Source of the DNA: Hyperoodon ampullatus
Lineage: Eukaryota; Chordata; Mammalia; Artiodactyla; Ziphiidae
Length of the DNA: 64,000 bases
Assembly (NCBI GenBank): GCA_949752795.1
Contig: CATKHW010000008.1
Location: 682,001-746,000 of the forward strand
Reading direction: 5' to 3'
This document shows positions 39,025 to 49,601 of the stretch, piece by piece. The notes below the pieces were generated by a model. That model was not told the DNA's origin and ran no database searches. It worked only from the letters and a program-made list of their open reading frames with translations. A program made the translations under genes and the position numbers. Each line of letters begins with the position of its first letter. The first letter of the stretch is position 1.

Positions 39025-40768
39025 TTGAAGGTCTTTGAATTATCTGCTCCTGAGCTCCATTTTACAACTCGCATTTTTTGTGAGGTGGCCGCCAAACCAT
39101 TGTATTGCTTCCGGCCCTATTCTGGTTCTGGGGAGGCAGGCTGAGCCTTTGGTTAATTCTTCTTCCTAATGGTAAATTAGAGTGACATGTGCCTGTCAAA
39201 ACTCCTACATCTCGTCTCTCATTGGTTCCCCCTATTCCCGTTTATCCTCTGCACAAATTGCAAACTGTGTGAAACAGTAGGTTAAAGGTGCTGATTCTCC
39301 AAGTGGGGAGATTGTTAGTAATTTGGCTGGAATTGTGAACCCCAGCACCAGGAGATCAAAAATGAGGTGCATTTTCGACACCTTACCTGATCACACAGTG
39401 TACATTCGTCTCGGTTTCCCAGGCATGTTTTCGCTTTCGGAAGATTCCCTTGAACCTGCAGATTTGGGACCCATGGAATGGGTACCAGGAAGTATTACTT
39501 TAAAAGGTCTGCATTTCCTCACCCAGCCTCTCTAACATCTCTTAGCGTGCATAGCTTCCAGCCTTATATATCATCCTGCTGTGTGTCTACATGTGTTCAA
39601 TACATGTTACATCGTAGTCCTTCAACAAAAGTTGTAAGAATTTTTGTCTGTGTCACTGTTTTTATACATATTTTTAAATTTATTTTTATATTGGTTACAG
39701 CTGATTTTCAAAGTTTGTTTTTTTCTGCTGTGCATCCACTTGATTCATGTACTGTGAGACAACAATAAATTCTTTTTCAGATGCTTACCAGTCATATGTA
39801 TTATTTTCCAGTGACTTGAGTGCGCTGAGTGCAGTTCTTTGAGGTACCATGTAGGCCTTGTCAGTTATTCAATTTGGTACTTGGAATGGTATCTTTGCTA
39901 ATTTCAACTTCCTGGATAATACCTCACCCTTCCCCACCTTTCCCATTTAGCAGCCTTATGTCTATTTTCTACATATTTGACTATGTTTCTATTTTGTAAT
40001 TTATTTCATGTGTAGCCATTTTTGATTCCACCTTTAATTGACATCTTATGATATGTGTCTTTTTCTTTCTGACATAGGTCACTTAGAATGATCGTATGTA
40101 TCTCCTCCAGAATTGTTACAACTGGCCTTATTTCATTCACTTCTGGGTGAGTAATATAACACTCTACATAATTACCCCATCTCTTTTATCCATTTTATCC
40201 TTCCAGGGACATTTAGGTTATATCCAAGTTGAGGCCCTTTTTATCAGAGAGGTGGTAAACGTTGGGGTGCCTGTTTTCTGTCGATTTTTGTTTTTCCCAA
40301 GGTATACGCCCATGAGTGCAAGTGCCCTATGCTCTGTAGCTCATTTTTTCAATGTTTTAGCAAACACAATACACTTCTCCAGAGTGGCCGTTGGCAAATT
40401 ACATTTCCACTATCAGCCTCACAGGGCTCCCTTTTCTCCTCACCCTCTCCTGCATTTCGGGTGTTTACACTTTATGTGGATGGCCCTTCTGACTGATGTG
40501 AAGTGATACATTTTGTAGTATTGATTTCCAGTGCCCACCTGTTTGGTTGGATAAAACGTGTGTATGGCCTTTACTTGAATATATTCCAAAAAATGCATAC
40601 GCCCTTTTTGGCCAACTGCATCATTGGCGATGTTCAGCCCCTTTTCTTGTGCTTTAATGGGGAGTCCTTTCTACCTCTTCAAATCTGTTTCCTGCCACTC
40701 TCCCTTGCTTACAAGTCCTCTTCTGTGACTTACCTCAAGACATTTTTTGACGATAGATATTTTCAACT
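39025..40768 (-). repeat. 1.74-kb satellite monomer, most L1-like copy
   Basis: This copy of about 1,744 bp differs most from the consensus monomer and keeps states close to ordinary L1. Near 39990-40070 it reads TATTTTGTAATTTATTTCATG, then TTGATTCCACC and GATATGTGTC, as in L1 3' ends, where younger monomers read differently. After the palindrome position it has GCGATGTTCAGCC, matching GTGATGTTCAGCATCC in the L1 fragment near 47942. I infer it is close to the ancestral monomer. Confidence 0.8.
40547..40615. repeat. Weak palindrome in the most L1-like monomer
   Basis: The right arm, GCATACGCCCTTTTTGGCCAA, is the same as in young copies. The left arm, TTGGATAAAACGTGTGTATGG, is poorly matched, so symmetry is partial. 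The centre GAATATATTC is intact. It could be a decayed palindrome or an early, less symmetric state. Confidence 0.7.
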
Positions 40769-41187
40769 CTGCAGTTACATGAATTTTAGTGCCCCTGAGT
40801 TCCATTTTTCAACTTGTGTTTTTGGAAACTGGACACAAAACATTGGGATTTCCTCTAGCCCTATTCTGTTTCCGTGGGCAATTCTAGCCTTTGATGAATT
40901 TGCCTTCCGGATTGGAAATTAGAGTGGCATGTGTGTATCTAAACACCTAAGACTTGTCTCTAAATTTTTCTCATCCTTCCGCTTCATCCTCTGGACAAAT
41001 TCCAAACTGTGTGCAACAGGATGTTGACGGTGCTGATATCTCCAAGTGAGCAGATTGTTAGGAAAGATGCTGGAGGGGTGAACCCGAGCACCAGGCGATG
41101 AGGAGATGAGGTGCCTTTTCCAAACTGTTTCCGATCAAACGGTGTACCATCCTCTAGGTGTGACAGACATGTTTTAGCCGTAGATAG
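40769..41187 (-). repeat. 1.74-kb satellite monomer, cut by mosaic insertion
   Basis: The monomer runs 419 bp, stopping after GACATGTTTTAGCCGTAGA. The satellite resumes at 48548 at about offset 684, so roughly 265 bp of monomer are missing across the interruption. Divergence from the consensus is high. Confidence 0.8.
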
Positions 41188-41405
41188 GGTCCCGTGCATA
41201 TAAGGGGAACACCAGGTTTTTTTCCAAATTAGTGCCTCCCCGAACCCCAAACTGGGGAATGGTTAAGCTACGGCTACACATATGTCCACTAAGGGCGTTG
41301 GAAAATAGGCAGAGTCCAAACTTTAGATGATTGAAATCTTCGGGATCAGAAGTGCTCAACATCGGCCTTGCTTAGGTTACATTTTATCTGTCATTGATAG
41401 ATGAT
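41188..41405. other. Unrecognised sequence at start of the mosaic insertion
   Basis: These ~220 bp follow the satellite break. I see no match to the satellite, L1 or the ERV, and no convincing coding frame. An 88-codon reverse frame (40984-41250) straddles the satellite boundary, so it is not a gene. Confidence 0.5.
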
Positions 41406-41600
41406 GTCAATAAAAATATCTATTCTTTTTCAGATTATTTCCCCTTATATGTTACTGCAAAATATTCAGTGTAGTTCCCTGTGCTATACAGTAGTTCCTT
41501 GTTGATGAACTCTTTTATACATAGCAATGTGTATATGTTAAACCCAAACTGTTAATTTATCCCTTCTCCTACCTTTCCCCTTTGGTAATAATAAATTATA
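41406..41600 (-). mobile_element. LINE-1 3' UTR fragment, antisense
   Basis: The order TTCTTTTTCAGATTATTT, then TTCCCTGTGCTATACAG, TTCCTTGTTG, GTGTATATGTTAAACCC and TTTCCCCTTTGGTAA is that of the mammalian L1 3' UTR read on the complementary strand. The fragment holds no coding sequence. The ends are approximate, and it is separate from the two L1 copies at 45.5-48.5 kb. Confidence 0.8.
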
Positions 41601-42300
41601 AGATTTTATACTTCTCAGAAATGGGGAAGCTGAAAGAGAGGTATCATTTTCAATGGAAAAGCATTCAAAACAAGATTGAAGCTTCAGCCAAGAGTATTCG
41701 ATGTACATCCTTGGGAATAAATCACTTCATTTCTCTAATGTTGACCTGACAAATAAGACAGACGTCTTCACTGAACTTGCTTATAATAAAGTGATGGAAA
41801 TATCAAATGTAAGTCTTAGAAACATCTTATTTTACCCGAGCCTTATACACTGCTCTATGTTAACTACAGTTTGGCTCACACATCTGTTCATTGAAGTTAC
41901 AATGTTCTCAATTTCTGTTACTGATCCTCCAGAGTGGACCCCAACAGGAGTCCCCGTGCCCAGTGTCAATGGAGCCAACAGATCAAGACTGAGTTTGGTT
42001 CAGAAGCAAAGGAAACTTTATATTTTGAAAACAGAATGGAGATCTGAGAGCGTGCACTCCCTCGCGGGATGTGGGCTGGGCTGCTGTGTAGGGATCCCGG
42101 CAGCGTCAGCAGGAGGGAGGGGATGGAGATCTCGAGGGCTGGGTTGGCTGCAGCTCAGGTTCTATATCGTGGAGTCTGCATGGGACCCCGCTAGCTGAGG
42201 TGTCGACCCAGCCATTCTGCACTAGGGAATCGGGTCTGAAGTGCCGGGTGTGGAACCTCTGCATGTGGAACCCTAGGAGCACGTGAAATTAGACAAAGCA
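41601..42300. other. Unrecognised single-copy sequence
   Basis: The left half is AT-rich. The part from about 41930 is GC-rich. A 165-codon forward frame (41701-42198) crosses this composition change and has no recognisable domain. The right end may belong to the ERV, because a reverse-strand AATAAA follows just beyond it. I cannot assign it. Confidence 0.4.
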
Positions 42301-42990
42301 CAAAGGAAAAACAGGTTAGACTTTATTTTATAGCCCAGATTCTCTTTTTATCTCCCAGGAATTTTTAATGAACGTTGCCGGAGATGAACAACTCCTCTGC
42401 TTTTTGTCCCGTTCCTCATTCTTGGGGTGCTGAGGGTGCAGACCCCTGTTTTGTAACTGCTTCATGCTGAGGTGGGAGCCCTCATACACAGGGGATGGGC
42501 AAAATTTCTCCCCAGCCGCCTCCAGGTGAGGTTGATTGTCCCAAGGCCTCCTGCCTCACTGCTCGTCGACCTGAGCACCAGCATTGGAAGTGTTATAGAT
42601 TCGATTGACCTTTAAGGGTCCAGGAAAGAGATGCACAGAGATGCTGCTGTGGCAGGTTTCACCCTACCCCACATTTGTTCGGCGACCTTAGGCTGACTGT
42701 TTTGGCCAGCCTAGATGCTCTGACCAGTAGTCTGTGCTTTCTTTAATTAGGTCCCTGAATTAATGTACAAACAGCACCATGTGTCAGAGCCCTGCCCGCT
42801 CAACTCCCAGACAGTCCAGGGTCAGTGGTGATCCAGGACCATGACATCCACTGAGTCAACGGCCTTTTGAAGTAGCCAGCAGTCCAGCCGGTCATATTGG
42901 CCACCATCACCGCGGTGTTTGTAGGGTTTACTATGGTGAAATTGTGAATATACGATTCCCCCGCCAAGCTTATTAGCTCCCCTCTGGGTG
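42301..42990 (-). mobile_element. Possible 3' part or LTR of an antisense ERV, unresolved
   Basis: This lies directly downstream, in the antisense direction, of recognisable retroviral pol. On the reverse strand an AATAAA follows a TATAAAA at about 42322-42332, as in a U3/R region. I could not find paired LTRs, a primer-binding site or clear integrase motifs, so the assignment rests mainly on position. Confidence 0.3.
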
Positions 42991-44115
42991 CAGTAAGTCC
43001 TCCAAGCAGTAGTCTGCTCTTTCAGGGCACAGACTTGTTTTCTTAGAGAAACTCCAGGTCAAGTGATGGTCACACGTGTCTTCTTGGGGGCCCATTGCCC
43101 CTGTTTGTCTCTCTGGAGTTTGGAGTTGGAGGGCCTCCTCACTCGAGGTCAGTGTGCCCACAGATCGACCCCTGGAACTTTAGGGCATGATGGGTGGTTA
43201 GGATCACCACGTGGGGTCCTTTTCCCTTAGGAGGGAGCTGGCCTTGCGGGCTGCTGATTTCCAGCTTTTTAGATACCCCGGTATCCTGGCCTGATGGGGC
43301 GGTGAGCAAAGCCATTGGTGACCATAGTTTGTCATACCTGAAGGGCATTCTTGTGTTGCTCCATTTCAAGTGGTCCCAGTTTTTGAACTAAGGCTCCAAG
43401 GGTGATTAACCTTTGACCGGGTATGTAAAGTTCAAAGGGTTTAGCTAAATTAGGGATTTCCTGGGCAAGGGCCTGAACTGACTGCTCTTTCCATTCTTGA
43501 AAGGCTGTTTCTGGATTCTATCCTAAAGGATCATCATCTTTTCGTGTCAGTGTTTCATGTAGAGGCCCAGCTATTAGACTGTAGTTAGGGATCCAGATGC
43601 AGAAAACCTTGGCCTCCCCAGGAACCCCTAAGCTGTCTTCTAGTTTTAGAAGAGGTAAGGCTGCAAATGGCTTCTTCCCTATCCTGGGATGCATTTCTCC
43701 TAATATCTCTGAGAATGAAGCCCAGGCATGTCACCTTAGCCTGGGAAATTTGAGCCTTTTTCTTGGACACCTTCTATCCTTTCTTGGCTAGGGAGTTCAG
43801 AGGCGTCTTTAGTAGACCTGACAATCAGAATGTCATCTGCATATTGAAATAGGGTTCCCTTTTACACAGGTAGAACTTTTAGGTCTTTAGAGGACATTTC
43901 CCCAATGATGGTGTGGGGATTTTTGAACCATTGGGGCAGGACGGCACAGCATTATTGCTTTTGTTGCATGTTGTGTCCTTCCATTCACAAGCCAAAAATT
44001 CTTGTGACTCTGAGATGATTGGAATACAGAAGAAGACATCATTGAAGTCTAATACAGAATGCCATGGCCTGGTGGATGGTAGAATGACCAGCAGGGTGTA
44101 GGAAATAGGAGCTCC
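42990..44115 (-). pseudogene. Endogenous retrovirus pol relic (class I / gammaretrovirus-like RT)
   Basis: On the reverse strand this fragment shows the landmarks of a reverse transcriptase in order. A motif A-like LDF..VFFC segment ends near 44052, the catalytic YADD is intact at 43832-43843, and then comes the thumb/connection stretch with GPLHETL, near 43560. Beyond it (43139-43369) the reading resembles the connection towards RNase H. The pieces lie in different frames with stop codons between them, so no functional enzyme is encoded. Upstream pol, protease and gag are not recognisable, and integrase is not found. Similarity of motif wording points to the gamma-like class. A subfamily cannot be named without a search. 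Confidence 0.75.
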
Positions 44116-44166
44116 TGGATGTATATCCTCGGTGGCTTCACTGACTGTCCTTTACCAGGTCTCCAG

Positions 44167-44370
44167 CAGCCCATGGGGCTCTCGTGGTCAGGCCAATCCC
44201 AGCATATGGAGCTCACCTGGGCTGCACCCCCCACACCACAGCCCACAGGGTTCTTGTGGTCAACTCTCTCCCAGAGTATGGAGCTCATCTGTGCAGCTAC
44301 CCAGCAGCCCATGGGGCTCTCAGAGTCTGGCCCTTACCAGGATGCGGAGCTCCCCTGGGCAGGTACCCCA
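44167..44370. repeat. Short tandem repeat, three units of about 66-72 bp
   Basis: CAGCCCATGGGGCTCTC at 44167 recurs as CAGCCCACAGGGTTCTTG at 44239 and CAGCCCATGGGGCTCTC at 44305. Each is followed by a similar TATGGAGCTCA or ATGCGGAGCTC segment. It lies just beyond the recognisable end of the pol relic and keeps frames open on both strands, which explains the 94- to 169-codon forward frames there. I do not regard them as genes. Confidence 0.8.
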
Positions 44371-45540
44371 GCAGGGCTGGACCCACAGGAACCGTGCACA
44401 TAGCCCAACTTGCAGAGAACCCCCAGCTCACCTGTCGCTCACAGCTGACACAGAACACCTCAGAGCAGGGCTTGAACTAACAAACAACAGCTCTGACAGT
44501 TCTGTGTCCCTGGGTATCACACTGTGTGGCCTCTCTCTGCCTACTCTTCCAGACACTTCCACTGCAGCCAGGGCACCAGGCCTCTGTCTCCACCCACCAT
44601 CACTCCTCTCGCTGACTCCTGGGTTCCTCTCATTAGGATAGGGTCTTCTTGAAGTTGTTTTCCACTCATGGACCAGATAAAATGATAAGAAAACAAGCCG
44701 CAGTTGCAGCCCCTTGTCTATCCTGACTCTCAAGAGCCCACACCTGTTCCTTGGGCCAGGCCCGTTTAGCAAGGTTCATTTTCTGCAACTGTGAGCCCTT
44801 GAGGGGTGAGGATTGGCTGATTTGGGCAGCCTGACACTGCCTGCCAGCCCTCCCCAGGTGTGCCTGGGTTGAGGTCAATATAAGCACCTCTCCAGTCAGC
44901 AAGAGCTCCTGTAGCTGTGCCTGACGCCATATTCTCTGCCCCGTCAGCAGTGCCGGGGCTGGGGTGGTGGGAGGGAGTGAGGGGCCGTGGCTTTGTGGGT
45001 GGCCCAGTGTGAGTGGGGCTCTGCTGGACTTCCTGCAGGAGTTGCCAGGCTGCCACCTGCTAAAGAAGAGGATGTGTCACCCATACTTGCCGCTGGAATT
45101 TCTCCCCAGGCAGAGGTGAGGAAGTAAAAAAGCAGTGGGGGCCGTGGCAGGAGGGGTATCTCAGGCAGGGAAATGGAAAGCTTCCAGAAGAGCATCTGGG
45201 GCCAGGACCATCCTGGCTGGCCTACAGGCACCAAGTCGGCCTGCGTGCAGTTGCTGGTGTGGCTCCACAGCCCTTCCTCTAGGCTTGCAAGTTCTTGTAC
45301 ATATTCAGGTGTTTTACCTGGAAAGGGTGGGATGAGTTCAGCTGCAGCAGGCCTGGGGCTCTGCTCACATTTACTTACAGTCGCCTCGACACAGTCCCCC
45401 AGTTTTGCAATGAGGATGCTCCTTGTGGGGGGAATCGCTGCTGACTGCATGGGAGATTATTTCACACCTCTGACCAAGTTAAGAATTTTTTACCACTGGA
45501 GCAAGTGCCCTTATACGATTTTCCTCTGTATAACTGGTGG
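44371..45540. other. GC-rich unrecognised segment between ERV relic and L1
   Basis: This stretch is clearly GC-richer than its surroundings and has several mid-length frames on both strands (up to 168 codons on the reverse strand, 44944-45450). It sits where gag and the start of pol of the antisense ERV would be expected, but I see no major homology region, zinc knuckle or protease DSG motif. It may be decayed ERV or unrelated host sequence. Confidence 0.4.
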
Positions 45541-47034
45541 TTTCTGTTTTTTTTTTTCCTTTTTTCTTTTTGGTACAAGGTAGATTTTATTTATTCCTCT
45601 TTTTTTAATTTAGAGATATAAACGTAGAAATAATGCATTAATATATAGACGTCTATATGAAGGGAAAAACTTTTTTTCCATTTTATTTTATTAAATGTTA
45701 TTTATATATTTTTAATTTTTTTAAATTTATTTATTTCTTTTATACAGCAGGTTTTTATTGGATATCTATTTTATACATATAAGTGTGCACATGTGAATCC
45801 CAGTCTCCCAATTCATCCCACCACCACCCTCACATGACGTTCCCCCCTTGGTGTCCATATGTTTGTTCTCTACATCTGTGTCTCTATCTCTGCCCTGCAA
45901 ACCGGTTCATCTGTACCATTTTTCTAGGTTCCACATATATGCATTAATATACAATATTTGTTTTTCTCTTTCTGACTTACTTCACTCTGTATGACAGTGT
46001 CTAGATCCATCAAGGTCTCTACAAATGACCTAATTTCATTCCTATGTATGGCTGAGTAATATTCCATTGTATGTATGTACCACATCTTTATCCATTCGTC
46101 TGTCTGTGGGCACTTAGGTTGCTTTCATTACCTGGCTATTGTAAATAGTGCTGCAATGAACATTATGGTGAATGTGTCTTTTTGATTTATGGTTTTCTCT
46201 GGGTATATGTCCAGTAGTGGGATTGCTGGATTATATGGTAATTCTATTTTTAGTTTTTTAAGGAACCTCCATACTGTTCTCCATAGAGACTGTATCGATT
46301 TACATTCCCAACAATAGTGGAAGAAGGTTCCTTTTCTCCACACCCTCTCCAGCATTTGTTGTTTGTAGATTTTCTGATGATGCCCATTCTAACACGTGTG
46401 ACGTGATAGCTCATTGTAGTTTCGATTTCCATTTCTTTAATAATTAGTGATGTTGAGCAGATTTTCATGTGCGTCTTGGCCATCTCTATTTCTTCTTGGA
46501 ATAAATGTCTATTTAGATATTCTTCCATTTTTATATTGGGTTGTTTGTTTTATTAATATTGAGCTGCATGAGCTGTTTATATATATTGGAGATTAAGCAT
46601 TTGTCCATTGACTCGTTTGCAAATATTTTCTGCCATTCTGAGGGTTGTCTTTTCGTCTTGTTTGTAGTTTCCTTTGCTTTGCAAAAGCTTTTACGTTTCA
46701 CTAGGTCCCATCTGTTTCGTTTCTTTTTTTTATTTCATTAGTATAGGAGGTGGATCAAAAAAGATCTTGCTGTGATTTACGTCAGAGTATTCTTCGTAAG
46801 TTTTCCTCTCAGAGTTTTATACTGTCCAGTCTTACATTAAGGTCTCTAAATCATTTTGAATATATTTTTATGTATTGTGTTGGGGAGTGTTCTAACTTCA
46901 TTCTTTTACATGTAGCTGTCCATATTTCCCAGCACCACTGATTGAAGAGACTCTCATTTCTCCATTGTAAAGTCTTGCCTCCTTTGTCATAGATTAGTTG
47001 AGCATAGGTGTGTAGGTTTATCCCTGGGCTTTCT
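45541..47034 (-). mobile_element. LINE-1 3' end, antisense (older copy, L1-A)
   Basis: It begins with a T-rich tract (45546-45572) matching a reversed poly(A) tail and passes through 3' UTR with CAGCAGGTTTTTATTGG. The ORF2 C-terminus follows in the familiar L1 order: ATGGCTGAGTAATATTCC, AATAGTGCTGCAATGAACA, CCTCCATACTGTTCTCC. Similarity breaks off at GGGCTTTC near 47034, where a second L1 begins. The wording of the 3' UTR is typical of cetartiodactyl L1. A short continuation may lie at 48521-48547. Confidence 0.9.
46128..46528 (-). pseudogene. L1 ORF2 C-terminal remnant, frameshifted
   Basis: On the reverse strand two overlapping frames (46250-46528 and 46128-46355) carry consecutive parts of the L1 ORF2 C-terminus, including EEYLNRHLFQEE-like and [16 protein letters not shown] segments. 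A frameshift separates them. The rest of ORF2, including endonuclease and reverse transcriptase, is absent. ORF2p is the L1 endonuclease/reverse transcriptase; this piece is non-functional. Confidence 0.85.
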
Positions 47035-48520
47035 TTATTTTTTTCCTTTTACACGTTTATTGGAGTATAATTGCTTTACAATGGAGTGTTAGTTTCTGCT
47101 GTCTAACAAAGTTAATCAGCTATACATATACAAATATCATCAGATCCACTCCCTCTTGCATCTCCCTACCACACTCCATATCCCACCCCTTTAGGTGGTC
47201 ACAAAGCACCGAGCTCATCTCCCTGTTCTATGTGGCTGCTTCCCAGTAGCTATCGGTATTACATTTGGTAATGTATTTATGTCCATGCCACTCTCTCACT
47301 TCTTCCCATCTTACCCATCCCCCTTCTGTTGTCCTCAAATCCTTTCTCTTTGTCTGTGTCCTTAATCCTGTCCTGCCACTAGGTTCTTTAAAACTTTTTT
47401 TTCTTCGTTGGATTCCATATATCTCTGTTAACATACATTATTTCTTTTTCCCTTTCTGACTTACTTCACTGTGTAGGACAGATTCTAAGTCCATCCACCT
47501 CAGTACAAATAACTCAGTTTTTCTTCTTTTTATGGCTGAGAAATATTCCATTGTATATATATGCCAGATCTTCTTTATCCATTCATCTGTCGATGGACAC
47601 TTAGGTTGATTCCATGTCCTGGCTAATGTAAATAGAGCTGCAATGAATATTTTTGTACATAACTCTTTTGGAATTATGGTTTTCACAAGGCAAATGCCCA
47701 GTAGTTGGATTGTTGTGTTGTATGGTACTTCTATTGTTAGTTATTTAAAGGAACCTCCTTACTGTTCTCCCTAGTGGCCATATCAATTTACATTCCCACC
47801 CACAGTGCTAGTGTCTTCCCTTTTCTCCAATAAAGGCCTCTCCAGCATTTAGTGTTTTGTAGATTTTTTTGATGATTGCCACTCTGACTGCTGTGAGGTG
47901 ATACCTCACAGTAGTTTTGATTTGCATTTCTCTAATGATTAGTGATGTTCAGCATCCTTTCATGTGTTTCTTGTCAATCTGTATATCTTCTTTGGAGAAA
48001 TGTCTATTTAGGTCTTCTGCCCGTTTTTGGATTGGGTTGTTTGTTTTTGTGATATTGAGCTACATGAGGTGCTTGTAAAGTTTGGAGATTAATCCTTTGT
48101 CAATTGCTTCATTTGAAAATATTTTCTCCCATTCTGAGGGTTGTTTTTGCATCTTGTTTATGTTTTCCTGTACTGTGTAAAAGCTTTTAAGTTTCATTAG
48201 GTCCCATTTGTTGATTTCTGTTTTTATTTCCATTTCTCTAGGAGGTGGGTCAAAAAGGATCTTGCTGTGATTTATGTCATAGAGTGTTCTGCCTATTGTT
48301 TGCTCTAAGTGTTTTATACTGTCTGGTCTTATATTTAGATCTCTAATCAATTTAGAGTTTATTTTTGTGTATGGTGTTATGGAGTGTCCTAATTTCATTC
48401 TTTTATGTGTAGCGGTCCAGTTTTCCCAGCACCAATTACTGAAGAGTCTGTCTTTTCTCCATTGTATATCCTTAGCTCCTTTGTCATAGATGAGATAGCC
48501 ATAGGTGTGTAGGTTTATCT
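47035..48520 (-). mobile_element. LINE-1 3' end, antisense (younger copy, L1-B)
   Basis: It starts with a T-rich tract at about 47036-47050, then a 3' UTR of a different type from L1-A (TTGGAGTATAATTGCTTTAC, AATGGAGTGTTAG), then the ORF2 C-terminus through GTAGGTTTATCT near 48520. CTGGGCTTTCT stands on both sides (47024-47034 and 48521-48531) and can be read as an 11-bp target-site duplication, making this an insertion into L1-A. The caveat is that its 5' truncation falls at the homologous point of L1. Confidence 0.85.
47438..48398 (-). pseudogene. L1 ORF2 C-terminal remnant in L1-B
   Basis: Reverse-strand frames at 48060-48398 and 47438-47686 carry ORF2 segments upstream of and at the C-terminus, with an IKKIWHIYTMEYFSAIK-like stretch in the latter. 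The intervening ~370 bp are broken by stops or a frameshift. It is 5'-truncated and not functional. It is a useful in-window reference, because 47919-48025 shows the L1 order that satellite monomers interrupt with the palindrome. Confidence 0.85.
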
Positions 48521-48547
48521 CTGGGCTTTCTGTCCTGTTCCATTGAT
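48521..48547 (-). mobile_element. Short L1 piece at the right end of the interruption
   Basis: CTGGGCTTTCTGTCCTGTTC followed by CATTGATCTG continues the L1 order beyond L1-B and then joins satellite. It fits the remainder of L1-A after L1-B inserted, or the end of L1-B itself. Confidence 0.6.
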
Positions 48548-49601
48548 CTGTGTTTATGACAATCTACATACACTTGATTCCATTATGGAGATATATAAAT
48601 ACGTAGGTTTCAAGATTATTACCTGTCAGATATATTCTTCTTCAGTGAATAGGTTGTTTTGTGTCCAGTTCATTGAGAAAGGAGTAGGTCTTGTCTATTA
48701 CATATTTGGTATATGGTATGGTATCTGTGCTAATTTCAAACTCTGCTTTTACACATCACCCCACGTCAACTTTCCCCTTAAGGAGGCATAAGTGTGTTTT
48801 CTAAATGTGTAACTCTGTTCTCTTTTGAAATTCAGTTCATGTGTAGCCATGTTTACATTCCCTCTATAAGTGATAGATTACAATAAGTTTCTTTTTCTTT
48901 GTGGCTCATTTCAATTAGCATCATCGTACCTAAAGCCACTCATTATGCTGCTATTGGCCTTATGACATTGATTTTATGTCTGAGTGACATTCCATTGTAT
49001 ACAAGTACCACAACATCTTTATCCATTTTTTTTCCTTTCCTGGGATATTTAAAGTGTACCGAAGTCGAGGTTCTTGTAAACAGAGCAACCCTAAATTTTG
49101 GGCTGGCTGTGTGTTGTGGATTTTTAGTTTTCCCAAATACACGCCTATGAGTGGAAGTGTGCTATGCTCTGTAGCTCTGTTTTAGAAAACAACATACAGT
49201 TCTCCAGAGAGGCTGCTGGCAATTTACATCCTGTCCATCGGCGTAACCAGGCTACCTTTTCTCCATGGCCTGTCCTGCATTTGTGGTTTTTACACTATTT
49301 GCGGATGGCCCTTTTGACCGGTGGTAAGTGACACTTCTATGTAGTGTGGATTTGCAATGCCTGATGGCTTGCTTGGCCAAAAGGGGCGTATGCATTTTTT
49401 TCCCGAATATATTCAAGAAAATACACATACTCCCTTTTCGGCCAAGGACAACATTGTCGAAGTTCTTTCGCTTTTCATGTGCTTTAAATACGACTCCAAT
49501 CTACCTCTTGAAATCTGTTTCCTTCAATTCTGCCTTGCTTTCAAATCCTCTTCACTGCCTTACCTCAATATATTTCTGGATGATAGTTGTCCTTTATAAC
49601 T
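48548..49601 (-). repeat. 1.74-kb satellite monomer, partial, diverged
   Basis: Satellite resumes at about offset 684 with GTTTATGACAATCTACATAC (consensus GTTTATGCCAGTCTAGACAC). It is of the same diverged type as 37.3-41.2 kb. The palindrome lies at 49373-49445. After the palindrome, GAAGTTCTTTCGCTTTTCATG preserves a clear L1 ORF2 match. Confidence 0.87.
49373..49445. repeat. Near-palindrome in diverged monomer
   Basis: TTGGCCAAAAGGGGCGTATG faces CATACTCCCTTTTCGGCCAA around GAATATATTC. The outer arms pair well and the inner arms have lost register by one base. Confidence 0.8.

Noticed and set aside
41701..42198. A 165-codon forward frame as a possible host gene
   Set aside because: It crosses an abrupt composition change, shows no domain or splice-site pattern I can support, and lies in a decayed mosaic.
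44132..44641. A 169-codon proline/serine-rich forward frame
   Set aside because: The frame is kept open by the three-unit GC-rich tandem repeat and lies on the strand opposite to the ERV pol relic. No family is recognisable.
44944..45450. A 168-codon reverse frame as a possible ERV gag
   Set aside because: The position would fit, but I see no major homology region, zinc knuckle or late-domain context, so I left it as unrecognised.
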